Of a stretch of DNA of 64,000 nt, positions 21,880-33,725 are shown in pieces. Source of the stretch: Epiperipatus broadwayi (Eukaryota; Onychophora; Udeonychophora; Euonychophora; Peripatidae). The notes beneath the pieces were generated by a model that saw nothing but the letters and a program-made list of their open reading frames with translations, had not been told where the DNA came from and searched no databases. The position numbers and the translations under genes were made by a program. Location of the stretch: contig JAQFVV010006221.1 of assembly GCA_028023455.1 (NCBI GenBank), positions 7,545,011 to 7,609,010 of the forward strand. Reading direction: 5' to 3'. Numbering within the stretch: position 1 is the stretch's first letter; each line of letters starts with the position of its first letter.

Positions 21880-23810
21880 TTAGTTGTTTTTTTTTCTAAT
21901 GTGTCTAAGAGAAATCATTCTGTGTTCTATTCTAATAATTTGCTAACCTTGACATGTCCAAGTAGAGGCATTAAGATGGCTATGTCCCCTCAGAATAGCC
22001 AGCTGCTGCTCCATACCATCGGAAGTTATCACACGGACCCCGGAACTGCTGCTGCTGCAAAAATATGAACATTCCAGATTTTGCTGCTGAATTATAAAAC
22101 CTGCCGAACATCTACCTGCAAATGCATCTCCAGAGGTAACCTAAATTAACCCAAGAGCTCTTGTGATTCCTAACTAACATGCTATAGCTATTTAAAATTG
22201 TTTTCCTTATATTTCACATAACTTCATTATGTATTTCTTTAATGTGTTTAAATATACTCAACATTTTGCTCTATCCTTGGGTTAATATTTTCTATTTATA
22301 AAGCTTTCTTTTATTTTATTATGATAATGTGTCAGAATCGTCTTTGACCGAGTGAACTATTCCCTCTATTGAAAGTAAGACGCTGCTATTAAGGCATATT
22401 TTAAATTTATAATTTTCCAATTTTATTATCTTGCAAATCACTCGTTCGAGGGTGATTCTTTTCTTTAATATAATATAATCACATAGTTTAAAATCTACAT
22501 GTTATTGATTTTAATCTAATATAAGAGTATGTGCAAAATCAATGGTTAAATGTGTCCCTTAATGCATGATTGCGTATATAAATCTATACTTACTTTTTAA
22601 ACCTGCAAGCATGCATTTTCCTATTTTAATTACCATGTTCTACTTTAATTATGAAGTTCATCATTGACGTTGAGAATGTGCGGACCCTTTTAAATGAATT
22701 TCGGGGAATTTGATTGGGCATTTCTCTTAATCCGAGTAAAACCCATTTAGTATGTTTTTATATACACTAGTCTCGTATTGCTGGTAAATGGATTGGTTGT
22801 TGACACCGCTTTGTTTTATTTTCCCAAGGATTCTTTACACGGCAAAGTCCGTTCTTTTTGCTTATTGCAAGTTTCCAGGCAGAGGGTGTCCCAAATGACA
22901 CCCCTAGAATTAAACGCAATCGTCACACAGTCGCTAAGTTTCGGCTGTTCATCAAAATACTTTCCTATGGGTTAGCGGCGAGACGCCCTCCATAATCATT
23001 CCGGATATTCGATATTGTTTTATTTTATATTTATTTTACAAAGCATCCGTGACTTAAACGTGTCACACCCTCCAACTTTAATAAATTCATTATCAGCAAT
23101 ACTGACCTCCCAATACAAATCTATTATTATTATTCTCAAATAAATGCTTTGATCCCATTCCCACGTTGTTGCTTAGTGAGCTTTAGTCCGTGCTATTCTC
23201 AAAATCAATAAATATTTTAGAACACTTACTTTCAAATATTTTCTTAAACTTGTATAATTACTCAAAGCACCTCGCACATATTCCTATCTCGTCAAGCACA
23301 TTATCGTAATGCTATTAGCCCGAGGAGTAGAATATATCACTTTGTTTTAAAACCTTTTTTTGTCATTTATTGAAATATAATGCCCACAATTATTTAATAC
23401 GCATCCCTGTCTCATATAAGCAGACAGTGGCATTATATATATATTTTATGAATAAATTTTGTGAAATTATTTAAACTAAATTTGATATCTTATTTTATTG
23501 ATTCCTATCACTGTCTCGGTCTATATATATATATTTTCTGCATTTCTTTTATAAATCCATAGACGTTAATTAGCCACCCAAACTTCTTTTAGTATAGAGT
23601 CTTTTGTTTCTCCCTGACCACCAGGCACCGGTCAAAGGTTATACTAGTAGTGGCACCAGATGCGTTATCACATAGATGGCACTGTGAAATTTGGACTTTA
23701 AATTCGAACTTAGTATATCTAGAAGGCAACCCCTCCTAGAATGTTCAGTTTCGTGTCTGGGGTTTGAATTCTGCAATGTGTTAGCGAGATAGACGATTCT
23801 GACCGTTACA
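21880..23810 (+). repeat. Outer element 3' LTR, second part
   Basis: Continues the outer LTR after the nested insertion, from TTAGTTGTTTT to TTCTGACCGTTACA. Matches 9592-11526 closely. A deletion in the GCTGCTGCC run near 22050 breaks the 41-codon sense ORF that is open at 9689-9814. Confidence 0.88.
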
Positions 23811-23814
23811 ATAT

Positions 23815-24880
23815 ATACAACAACACACACAGTAATGGTCAAGTCTTGTAAACTTTGTAGTAAATCTTTTTGTTTTTAATGCATTTTTGAAAAAATAAAC
23901 AACAAAAGACATACACTCACATAAATATATAAGTATATTTTGCACTACGTAAACATTGCTATTTATTTCACAGAATATAAATTGTTTTCACGGCATATAT
24001 AATTGCAAAGGAAATGTAGATTGGACAAATGAAAATTATAATTTCATCTTTAATAAACTTTATCATAATTAAATATATACTGTAATTTATAAACAGTATG
24101 TTATTAAGAAATAATAATGTGAGCTGCAGTAAAATATTATTTCACCTCATGGGCTTAACTATTAATTATAGATTTGGCAAATCTGAGGTGAGTTAGCTAG
24201 GTATAATCTTTTTTTATGTACAAATTACATACATTATAGTCTAAAATGTATATTAAATTTCATCTTCAATCTTCTAATAATATTTGTAAAGACAAACTTT
24301 ATATATAGACTTTTCCCGGTTTTTTTTTGCCTTCTTTCATTTATGGTTTTCAAAACTATATAACGGCTTAGATAACAATAATATGGAAATATATTAATGA
24401 TTTTTGATTATATTCAGATCTTAAACTACTCTAGTTAATTGTGCTTACTATGCTGAAAATTTTGTAATTAGATTGTTGACTTTCAGATCCTAATAATAAT
24501 ATGGCACTAATGTAAACTGGATTATGAGGATGATATTGAAGGCTGAATCACAGAAATCTTGGCCTTCAAACCCATTAGACATTTACATCTTTGGATCAAT
24601 TAAATGTATTAGCAGATAACTAAATTAAAACTTTTATGATTTTAATTTATACTTTCTTCTATAGGTGGTGCCTTACTAAGGTTATAATACTGTAAAGATT
24701 AGATTGTTTTATAAAAGAAGGGAGAAAGATTTGCGGCCTGTTAATTAAGAATAGATCAGTATCAGTGACATATAATACATATATAATAATGGATATAATT
24801 AGGAGTTGTCTGAAAAAAGTCTTTGAAAGAGGAAAAGAATTAGAATAGATTTTGTTTAAGAAGAAAGGAGATAATATATT
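23815..24880. other. AT-rich flank of the nested elements, no gene
   Basis: Begins with an ACAACAACACACACA tract next to the target duplication. Otherwise AT-rich with stops in all frames and no repeat recognised. Confidence 0.55.
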
Positions 24881-24884
24881 TATA

Positions 24885-25110
24885 TCTTAATTGATTAAAA
24901 TGATAGAGAATCAAGAATCTAAGGGTCCATGTTCAAATTCCATGCTAGTACTGTAACTAGTTAGACCAGAAACACATAAAGAAGATGGGAGAATAATACC
25001 TCTTGAAATGTTATATATACTAACCTGTTTGATGTTCTATTACTAACAATTGAATGTATTTGGAATATTTAAATAAAGTTAAATTTTTCTAAAGACTTTC
25101 AATATGCATA
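24885..25110 (+). repeat. tRNA-derived SINE, 5'-truncated copy
   Basis: Starts within the tRNA-related head (AATCAAGAATCTAAGGGTCC, then a B-box-like GTTCAAATTCC). It continues into the body (AGAAACACATAAAGAAGATG) and the 3' tail AATGTATTTGGAATATTTAA ... CTAAAGACTTTCAATATGC. Same family as 28502-29085. Confidence 0.65.
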
Positions 25111-25508
25111 TTAGTTAGTTGAGTCTATTATATGCTTGATTTTTTAAAACAATGTTCAAATTGTACAAACGTAATTCAAATATTACAGCAGAGAGAATTT
25201 ATCTCATTTTTAACCACCTGCAATTAACATATAATAATTTAGAATCTAAATAAATTAATGAATATTTTTATTTTTACACAGCACAGTATTTATGGTAATA
25301 TCTTCAGGAATAAATTAATTTCCACACGTACACTGTTTTAACAAAAGCCAACATTTTGTTTACCATGCATATTCAGGGCTCAAGTCTATTATATGCTTGT
25401 TTTTTTTTAAAAAAAAATTATATTCAAATTGTATAAATGTAATCCAAATATTTCAGGAGAGAGAATTTATCTCATTTTTAATGACCTGCAATTAATATGT
25501 CATAATTT
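25111..25508. repeat. Direct duplication in non-coding DNA
   Basis: Blocks at about 25130-25235 and about 25375-25500 share TATTATATGCTTG, GTTCAAATTGTA-type, GAGAGAATTTATCTCATTTT and GACCTGCAATTAA motifs in the same order. A partial third copy of the following segment (TAATTTAGAATCTAAAT ... TACAGCAC) is at about 25920-25970. Confidence 0.55.
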
Positions 25509-25682
25509 ATAAATATATTAAATAATCTCAATATTATCACATATTCTTTTAAATTCATATAAATAAGGATACAATAAAAGACAAATGATCCCCAAGATGC
25601 ATTTCATCCTTTTATTGTATCTTTATATATATGAATTTAAAAGAATATGTGGTAATATAGAGGTTATTTAATATATTTATAA
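25509..25682. repeat. Hairpin, about 170 bp
   Basis: ATAAATATATTAAATAATCT ... CATATTCTTTTAAATTCATA ... AAGGATACAATAAAAG returns inverted as CTTTTATTGTATCTTTATAT ... GAATTTAAAAGAATATGTGG ... TTATTTAATATATTTAT. Loop of about 35 nt near 25594. Confidence 0.75.
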
Positions 25683-25699
25683 AGATATTACATATAGAA

Positions 25700-27310
25700 A
25701 AAAGAAGTGTGAATAACTCCATGTGTTTGTATGTTTAATTTAAAATGAATCAGATATATTAATCTTTAATTGCGTTTTGAAGTTTTAATCTGGGTTAGGG
25801 ATAATCTCTAATTTAGTAAATGATTATTAATAGTCATTATTATATTTATATAAAGTGGATGGTGTCAAAGATATGGGTTGACTTAATTTGACACTTGGAA
25901 TTCAAAATGTAATTATATAATAATTTAGAATCTAAATACTTTAAAGAATGTTCTTATTTTTATACAGCACTTGTTCTTTTAAATCTTTGTTTATGGATAA
26001 ATTCGCATGTATGGAGATTGATTTGCTCCAGATTTTACACTAAATACTGTGCTATATAAAAATTATCATTAATGTATAAATTATTTATTTGCTTAACAAA
26101 CAAATATGGTACTAAATTTATTCTAGATGGATACTTGATATTTATCTATAATTGAGTAAATTTTAAAAAATAATATTACCTATATTATCATTTGACAAAT
26201 ATGCTTTCTGACATATTACCTCTCTCTTCATGAAATATATATATATATATGCTAAATAGCTTATGTTTAGCTATTTTTCATTAATTTATTTTTATTATTG
26301 TGCTTGGATACTAATACTATAAGAATCTTTTTTGCCTCTGGGATTTATAGAAAATACCTGATTACCAATTGCTTAGATAACAAAATGTGTTAGAAAGAGT
26401 GAGATGTTTTTAATATATTTATATGATACAATTAAATTTTAGATATTAGCAAAATAATAATAATTATAATAAAGTAATTATAATAAATTGGAAGAGAAAA
26501 TATGCATTCTCATATATATACTAATACAAGACCACTTTTATGGGGGTGAGTCATATCATATCAATGAAATATAGTCAGAGTTCACATTTAAAAATTGTAT
26601 ATATTTTCATTCAAATAATAATTATGAATGAAAGAACAACATATAGTGTGATATTTATGTAATTCTTCATATTCTTTATTTATTTAGCCATACTACAGAT
26701 TAAATTTTATAGTATTTATTCTTAATAGCTCTTCCAAAAGAACATCAGAAATCCATAATTACAATCATATGTGGAACTAAAACTTACCAAAAATTTGACA
26801 GTGAAATTTCAATGTTGATAAATTTAATGTTAATAAAATAGTTATAAAATTGTGGTATTTCTTTTATATATATAATGCTTATAGTAGGTATGTTTACATT
26901 GCAAGTTTAGCAATTCTTGGTGTGAATCAGAAAATTATCACGATATCTCTATTTACCTTTAATAAACTTATTATATAGTGTTGTGAGTTTTTCTCTGTAT
27001 ATATTAAATTAAGTTTTGGTGATATTTTACAATAATCTGAGCACTGGAAAATTAATCTAGCTGACTTTTAATTATATGTTCAATAAATAATTTTAATTTT
27101 CCTAGATGATCATATTATGAACACATTGGTTTTTGCCTCATATTATCAAATTCAATATTTTCAGATGATTAATTACATCAAGGGGTGAATGCAAAATTGT
27201 ATCATATTCAGAGTCAGTTGAATCTCAAAAATCATCACATTGTTTTATTACCAAAAATAATGGTATGTTTTCTTTTAGTTAACCATCTTTTAACAACATT
27301 ACTATGATGT
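25700..27310. other. Gene-free AT-rich interval
   Basis: No ORF of interest, short (AT)n tracts, a partial repeat near 25920-26080 as noted for the preceding duplication. Nothing else recognised. Confidence 0.5.
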
Positions 27311-27560
27311 CATACAGTTGCACCACCAAGTGCAAGCCTATGTAATTAATGGATGCAGGAAGGTTTGTCCATAAATCCCCTATCTAGTGCCTACTTATCC
27401 AATATCCCAGAGTTCTAACTTGTGGCTTTCACCAAGGAAGAGTCTTGGATCTGAGAATACTGCATATAGATCTTAGGATCTAATGAAACTCTCCAGCAAC
27501 CATCTTTTACCTTTTTAGTTTATTACAAAGCTATGATTCCAAACTGAAAACAGATAATGT
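27311..27560 (+). repeat. Fold-back family F1, single-arm copy
   Basis: Left part of F1 only: CATACAGTTGCACCACCAAG, AATTAATGGATGCAGGAAGG, ATCCCCTATCTAGTGCCTAC, then the central GATCTTAGGATCTAATGAA. The inverted right arm is missing; an F1-type GGTGATCATGGGATGTTT tail piece occurs separately near 27841. Confidence 0.65.
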
Positions 27561-28198
27561 TTTCAATCCAATCTCATTCGTGTGTATAGCCATATAGATC
27601 AAAACCCATTTCAGTATCTATATATTTTGGTGTTTTTGGTTTTTTAATAACCATAATCACTATCATCCCATAAGCAGAAATGGTATTAAACTACTAAACA
27701 TCACATGCTCATCATTTCCTATGATTATACTTATGGCAAAAATAATTAAAGAAAATAAGGAATTACATAAACATCACACTGCCTGATGTTTCTTCATTCA
27801 TAATTATTATTTGAATAAAAACTTGTGCAAAAATAGGATATGGTGATCATGGGATGTTTTGTGGATTCATTCCATTACTTATCAAATATGCACATTTATT
27901 GAGTTGCATCTTATACTTTTCCAAACATTTTTTAACTTTTTGAAAATATCTTCTTTATTTGTGGCATTGATTCTGTTGCCAAAAGTTCATCAGTAATTTT
28001 TAAATTTCCATAGATAACTTATAAATATAAATAATTGAGTACATATATTTTGCTGTATTTTCATCAAGTGCAGTGGAATACAATATTAGCTCATCTTGTA
28101 GGGTGTCATTAATTGTTGGATCAAATTTTCATTAGTAATTTCAATCTGTCACATGACTATCCTTTAACATAAGCTAATGTTTTTGAATTTATTTTGTT

Positions 28199-28272
28199 TT
28201 TGAACTGCCGAGAGGTCATCGCACCTGCCTTGATAAGCTGAAGACGGGTGTGGGTTCGCGTCCCGGCTGATG
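28199..28272 (+). repeat. tRNA-like sequence (pseudo-tRNA or SINE head)
   Basis: GCCGAGAGGTCATCGCACC resembles an A-box/D-arm, and GGTGTGGGTTCGCGTCCC a B-box/T-arm with a GTTCG core. The stretch is much more GC-rich than its surroundings. An acceptor stem and clear anticodon stem were not found. A poly-A run follows at once, which suits a retroposed tRNA fragment. Confidence 0.45.
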
Positions 28273-28501
28273 CTATGACATATGAAAAAAAAAAAAATCA
28301 CACTTGCTTTGATAAATTTACCATTTATAAATATTTTATTTGCTTTGACTAACTTTTGTGCAATTACAAAACTTACTTTTACAAGAGATTCACTTTCAGA
28401 ATTTTGTTTAATAAAAATACTTTATTCTGCTAATTATTGCACAAATAATCTATCTTCTGGTATTAATACTTGTTTAATCAGAGTTGTATTGTAAATGTGT
28501 T

Positions 28502-28752
28502 TTATGTTGGACTATTTTCATCATCTAATAAGAGTATGTCTTTAGAAAAATTTAACTTTATTTAAATATTACAAATACATTCATCTGTTAAATTAGTATA
28601 TGCACAATGTTCCAAAAGGTATTTCTCACCCCTCTTTTTCATGTGTTGGTGACCTGACTGACAGTACTAGCATGAGAATTGAACATGGATCCTTAGATTC
28701 TTGAGTATTGAATTTTAAAAAGGTAATGCTCTAACCAACTGAGCCATCCTGC
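28502..28752 (-). repeat. tRNA-derived SINE (minus), left half of a head-to-head pair
   Basis: Read on the minus strand: GGATGGCTCAGTTGGTTAGA (A-box), AATTCAATACTCAAGAATCT, a degraded B-box, CTAGTACTGTCAG, body, then tail ending in ATTAGATGATGAAAATAGTC. The head resembles a Lys/Ile-class tRNA 5' half. Head-to-head with 28758-29085. Confidence 0.75.
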
Positions 28753-28757
28753 CAAAG

Positions 28758-29085
28758 ACTCAGTTGGTTAGAACATTATCTTAAAATTCAATACTCAAGA
28801 ATTTAAGGGCTCAGGTTTGATTCCCATGCTAGGGCTCAGTTGGTTAGATTGTTACCTTAAAATTCAATACTCAAGAATCCAAGGGTCCAGGTTCGATTCC
28901 CATGCTAGGACTGTCACTTGTCAAGCCAGCAACACTTGAAGAAGAGGGAAGATTAATATCTCTCAAAACCTTGTGCATATACTAACAGTTGAATGTATTT
29001 GGAATATTTAAATTAAATTAAATTTTTCTAAAGACATTCATTCAATACTCATATTAGATGATGGAAATAGTCCAACATAAAAATA
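28758..29085 (+). repeat. tRNA-derived SINE (plus) with duplicated head
   Basis: Two tandem tRNA-like heads (CTCAGTTGGTTAGAACATT at about 28761 and CTCAGTTGGTTAGATTGTT at about 28835). Each has the AATTCAATACTCAAGAAT block, and B-boxes GGTTTGATTCCCATGC and GGTTCGATTCCCATGC. One body and tail follow (AACACTTGAAGAAGAGGG ... AATGTATTTGGAATATTTAA). With the minus copy it makes an inverted repeat of nearly 600 bp. Confidence 0.75.
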
Positions 29086-30499
29086 CTAGCGTATTGTGAA
29101 TGTTTTCTATCAAACTATCTCTTGATATTATATTGTTTAAATCTAGTATACCAGTCATTAATAATAATCTTACATTTCAATCGGCAACCACAAATCCAAT
29201 AATTTATGCATAGCTGCGTGATTACAGAATATCCTAGTATCTTTAAACTAGTAGTTTTGCCGTTGTTTTTATACATCCTCATGCTTTTAACTACAATATT
29301 CCTCTAGCTAATTCTCAATTAATTATATTCTATAATAATGTGACTATTACAGCTACAAAACCGATTTGTTTTTCCTTTTTTCCGAAATTAAATTGCTTTG
29401 AATAATCATAAATGCATATTTTAAAAAATTCATTCAAACATATACTTTATCTTAAAAAATGAAATAAGTGTACCGTGATTACAGGATAACTATCAAAAAT
29501 TTTAAAGGCATGAGTATAAAGAGACTTATTTTGATTAACAGGTAAGAACAAGATAAACTTATTTAGAAAAAGAAGAAATCTTCGTGCAATCAAACATCGA
29601 TTTTATTTTATCAAGATTTAAATAAATATTTAAAACTTTAGATTGAAATATATATTTAAATTTGCTTTTCAGAACAGTGAATATTTTATTTAGAATTAAT
29701 TTTTAATTCATACTTTTTATACTGCATCAAATAATTTTTATACCGGCTAATTTACGAAGTTCTTAAAAATTAACCGTTGCTTTTTTTTTTTTAAAAAAAA
29801 TTATGATTGTATAATAGCGTCGTCTATCGTATAAATGAAAAACAATTTATAGTATTTGCGATTTGAAAATGAAAAATATAAGCTAGCATTTAATATGGAT
29901 TTATTATAAAAATAATAATTTTTTAAAAATATTTAAATAATGCAATTTGACTTCAAATAAAAGAAATATATTTATCGTTTTATAACTATATACTGAAAAA
30001 TTTTTTTTTTTGGTTAGATATAAGTATAATTAGCTATTTATCAATACAAATTACTAGTCTATAATCCCACTTCACTTTAATGTAAAAATTCACTACTTTC
30101 CAATATTGATGTAAATAAATCAATTATTTTATATAGCGCGATATTTTATAAACTGTAATAGCTAAACAGCATTAAGCTGTTGCACATGCGCTTTGCAGAT
30201 TTTAACTATAAATGACTGAATACAAACACTTCAAATACATGATAAAGTCTTTGGGAAAAGATAGAATTCATGTAAATAAAATTATAATTAGAATACTTGA
30301 TTATAGACACCATAGTGAACAATATCTTTCTTATTTGCAAACCCTATCGATTCTCCTTACATAACAAAAGTCTTTCAACAGCTTTCCAGAAAAATTCCTT
30401 ATTTAGCTATCACTCATATGTTCTTTATCTAAGACTTTCATTAAACATTGAAATACAGTTTAGGATTTTAGTAAATTTATTATTTCTTCTACACAGAAA
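29086..30499. other. Gene-free AT-rich interval
   Basis: Stops in all frames; the open frame at 30297-30503 runs into the F1 element and resembles nothing known. No repeats recognised. Confidence 0.5.
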
Positions 30500-30810
30500 G
30501 TAAACTCTCCATACAGTAGCGCCACTCAGTGCAAGCCAGAGAAATCAATGGATGCAAGATTTGTGCATAAAATCCCTATCTAGTGCCTACTCATCCAATA
30601 TCCCCAAATTAGTTTCTAGCTTGGGGATTTTATTAGTGAGAAGCCTTAATCTGAGAGCACTGCATCTAAAACTTAGGGACTTTATGCACAAACTTTCTTG
30701 CATCCATTGATTACTCTTGCTTGCATTGAGTGTCACTACTCTATGTAGAGTTTAGCCTCTGTGTAAACAGCTTGTGTATGCATAAAAAATGGTGATCATG
30801 TGATGTTTAG
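30500..30810. repeat. Fold-back element F1, copy 3
   Basis: Arms AAACTCTCCATACAGTAGCG ... ATCAATGGATGCAAG and CTTGCATCCATTGATTACTC ... CTCTATGTAGAGTTTA (to 30756). The F1 tail ends GGTGATCATGTGATGTTTAG. Confidence 0.8.
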
Positions 30811-30929
30811 TGGTTTAATCATTTTTTCTAATAATTTATTCAACTAATTTCGTTTCTGCTCTTATTTCTTTCAAAGATTTTTGTGATATCTTGGTGCTCT
30901 TACTTCTACATTGTTATGGTTCTGCCATT

Positions 30930-32155
30930 TGGTAAATGTGATCAACAAAGTTAATTTAGCACAAACATATAGATATGAAAAGTTAGTCCTTCCTAATTAA
31001 AATAATCTTTGAATATTCAAATCCAAATTACAGAAATGAAACAAGATAAGGGTAAAATATAATTTAATTCAATCATAAATCACACTAATGATCAGCTATA
31101 GCTCTAATAATAAAAATATTACAAATTATGTCACCTTTCTAGACCATTAATCACTCCTAGTGAATGAAGGGAAATTAGATCCTCTATGGATTACAAATTT
31201 ATATTAGGTTAAAAACCAGAATGCCATCCCAAACTGGGAAATTCATAGAAGAATATATCACATAATCAGTCTTATTAAAAACACTACCATGACTAATCCA
31301 GTAGAATATAAACTCTTATCTCTCTAGTTGTTTTAAATTTAATTTATTATTTAAATGGTAGAACTAATGAGAAGAGAAACAATAGGTCAGATTAATAACT
31401 AACAAATATATATATATAATTATTATATAAGTATTTAAACATTACCATTCTTCAAGTGATCACCCTTTTAAACACTAAAATTCTATTAATGACTTCAGTT
31501 TAAAATCTCTTTTATGCTAAGCTTAACATTTTTTCCTTTGTTTGATTTTCATCATGGAGTCTATTTCAACATTGAAGATGCTGTATATCATCCTTGAAGA
31601 TGTAGAAACAATTTTTTTTTAATTCCTTTAGCTGCTTCAAGTATTAATATATTCAGATCATATTCTCTTAAATCATCTTCCTTCACTTCTCCAAAAACAA
31701 ATATTCTGTAAGAGAGAGCTTTAAGTTAACAATCATTTTACAAAGAAATTTTTACTGTAAGTTTAGCAGAACTCAGAAATGGTGGTTGAGATTTGGCCAC
31801 ATATTAGGCCAAAGATAAATAATTAATTCAGGTTACATTGACCTAGGGTAAATGATAAACATAGGAATTAGCAGCAATGAACCATAATATCCATTTTATA
31901 ATATTTATGGTTGTTCAAAATTTGACTGCTAATAAAAATAAACTTAAAGTTTTTACAAGCCACTAATAATGATTGTAAAACAAAGGACAGACTGGCAAGA
32001 ATGCTAACTTTCAATAAAAAAATCAAATCACACTTTATTTAAAGTATCATTGATGAAAATAATAAATCATATTCTATTATTTTTCTAATCATATGTTTTT
32101 AAAACTAATTTTATTAATTGCAATAAAAATATTCATTCTAATATAAAAATTCTTT
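30930..32155. repeat. Segmental duplication, copy 1 (part A)
   Basis: From CTGCCATTTGGTAAATGTGA onward it matches 37393-38940 over more than 1 kb, for example GAAAAGTTAGTCCTTCCTAA, AGGGAAATTAGATCCTCTAT and TTAAAACTAATTTTATTAAT. It is interrupted in copy 2 by the 240-bp hairpin at 37899. On the minus strand about 31540-31700 has an open Lys/Glu/Leu-rich stretch in both copies, perhaps a very old coding remnant. Confidence 0.75.
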
Positions 32156-33438
32156 GGTTGTCGTAGAATAGCTGCTAAATCCCACTCGATGGTGCAGTTA
32201 TCATGCTAAAATTATAAAATATGATCATTCACGGGCCGTTAATTATAATCATTTTGATGTGTTTTTTGTAATGCGAAAGTAAAAACAAAAAGAAAATCGT
32301 CTTTTTTAAATATTACTTAATTTTAAATATTATTTTTTATTAACGTATACAAATTAAATGATAATAATAAATGTAAAATAAAATAAACAAATTACAATTT
32401 GATTCATCTTTTTTAGTTTTCTTTTTATTAGAAAAAATCAATTTTCTATCAGAGATTTTTTTACTGGGGTTACGGCTTTTTTTTTTTTGTGGTTTACCGC
32501 TAGTTTTTATTTCAAATAGAATGATAACTAAAAGTAAAACTTGTTACATTTATGTTTAGGGTTAGTTTTAGGGTTAGGATTAGGGTTAGCTTTAGGGTTA
32601 GGATTATGGTTAGTTTTAGGGTTAGCTTTAGGGTTAGTCTAGGATTAGCTTTAGGGTTAGTTTTAGGGTTAGGTTACAATTAAAATAAAAAATATCAAAA
32701 TCGTAAATTTGTAAATATTTTTTTTTAACTACCATCTATAAAATAAATGATAACAATAAACGTAAACTATATTCAACAAAGAATAACAGTAGTCAGAGAA
32801 AAAAAAGAAACTAAAACTTTTTTAAACAATGACAAATATATATATATAATGTTTATAATATATGCTTTTTATGACATTTAAAAAAACAGTGTACAATTGT
32901 ACTTTTCTTACTGGATATTTTTGTGTTAACGCTTTTTTTTTTATTTCAAAAATATACACATGCTACAATCTTAAAATGTCTCATGGAATGTTACGAACAG
33001 TACGTTACTTGACTCGTTACCTAATTCAAAATAACTTTATACATATATCTCGTCAACATTTACTACTTAAAACTTCAATACACTACGGTGTAAAAAGTCT
33101 GTTAATTATTACTTTACAAAATCTGAACATTTCAATACTTTAAAATAAAGAAAAAATCCAATGAAAACAACATTTCCATCCAATTCAAAAAAACACACCC
33201 TCTCCCCAAGCCGTAATCATTTTATAAACTGTGCGAATTCGGAAAATGTATTTGCTGCATAAAACATACATGCTGTACTGCGATACGACATAGCGGCCTG
33301 CAATCTGTAGCACAACAAAAAAGTTGTATTATAGAAAATTCAGGTTCGAAGGTGTCGGCCGTGGAAATGGCATTTTTATGTGTTTTAGTGCGAAAACAGC
33401 GCCATCCAGTGGGATATATCTGCTCATCGACGACAAAC
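32156..33438. mobile_element. TIR element, 1.28 kb, 8-bp target duplication (hAT-like), non-autonomous
   Basis: Flanked by AATTCTTT (32148-32155 and 33439-33446). The ends GGTTGTCGTAG and CGACGACAAAC are inverted, and the similarity extends about 90 bp inward (CCCACTCGATGGTGC / GCGCCATCCAGTGGG; ATTCACGGGCCG / CGGCCGTGGAAATGGC). The paralogous segment near 38935 lacks the insert and keeps one copy of the target. No transposase frame; the ORF at 32862-33143 is unconvincing. An 8-bp duplication is typical of hAT-superfamily transposition. A relative lacking the right part lies at 60845-61200. Confidence 0.82.
32557..32676 (+). repeat. Degenerate interstitial TTAGGG array inside the TIR element
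   Basis: About 120 bp of TTAGGGTTAG units interleaved with variants (TTAGCTTTAGGG, TTAGTTTTAGGG, GGATTAGG). The higher-order unit is about 12-18 bp. The array belongs to the transposable element, not to a chromosome end. Confidence 0.85.
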
Positions 33439-33446
33439 AATTCTTT

Positions 33447-33725
33447 TTATAAATTTGACATTTAACAAAAAATGAAATCTATTTTTTAAAATCATAATAT
33501 ATTTCAAAATTTTAATAATTGATCTTTGAACTTCAAACTTTAATCTTAGAGATAACCCAAGCAAATTTAAATTTGTAAACAAAAAGAAATCTTTTTCATT
33601 TTTTAAAACTTATTTAACTACTTGCTTTTTTAAAAATCATTTTTACTAAAATTGTTGTGCAAAGATAACCAGCACTTAACTATTCTTATAGTCAATAATG
33701 TATCTTGCTTTGCAACTGATACATT
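33447..33725. repeat. Segmental duplication, copy 1 (part B)
   Basis: Continues the match to 38936-39212: TTTATAAATTTGACATTTAA, TGAACTTCAAACTTTAATCT, AAATTTGTAAACAAAAAGAA, AGCACTTAACTA. Similarity fades after TGATACA. Confidence 0.7.

Larger units (their letters stand above)
8818..23810 (+). mobile_element. Outer gag-only LTR retrotransposon (contains a nested second element)
   Basis: Begins TGAAACAGTAAGG and ends TTCTGACCGTTACA. It is flanked by ATAT (possibly ATATAT, ambiguous because the site is simple sequence). The 5' LTR is 8818-11526. The 3' LTR is 14354-15130 plus 21880-23810, and both LTRs sum to about 2.71 kb once the inserted element (15131-21875) is removed. The internal region 11527-14353 carries a tRNA-Lys-like primer site, a two-frame gag gene and a purine run, but no protease, RT, RNase H or integrase. 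Without the insertion the element is about 8.2 kb. LTRs differ by only a few percent by eye, implying a fairly recent insertion. It must borrow enzymes from an autonomous partner not present here. Confidence 0.88.

Noticed and set aside
19267-23810. Region 19267-23810 read as one 4.5-kb DNA transposon with TGTAACGGTCAGAA terminal inverted repeats
   Set aside because: The two ends belong to different elements: the left is the inner LTR and the right the end of the outer LTR. They match because both LTR families end alike and lie in opposite orientation. The CCAG duplication supports nesting instead.
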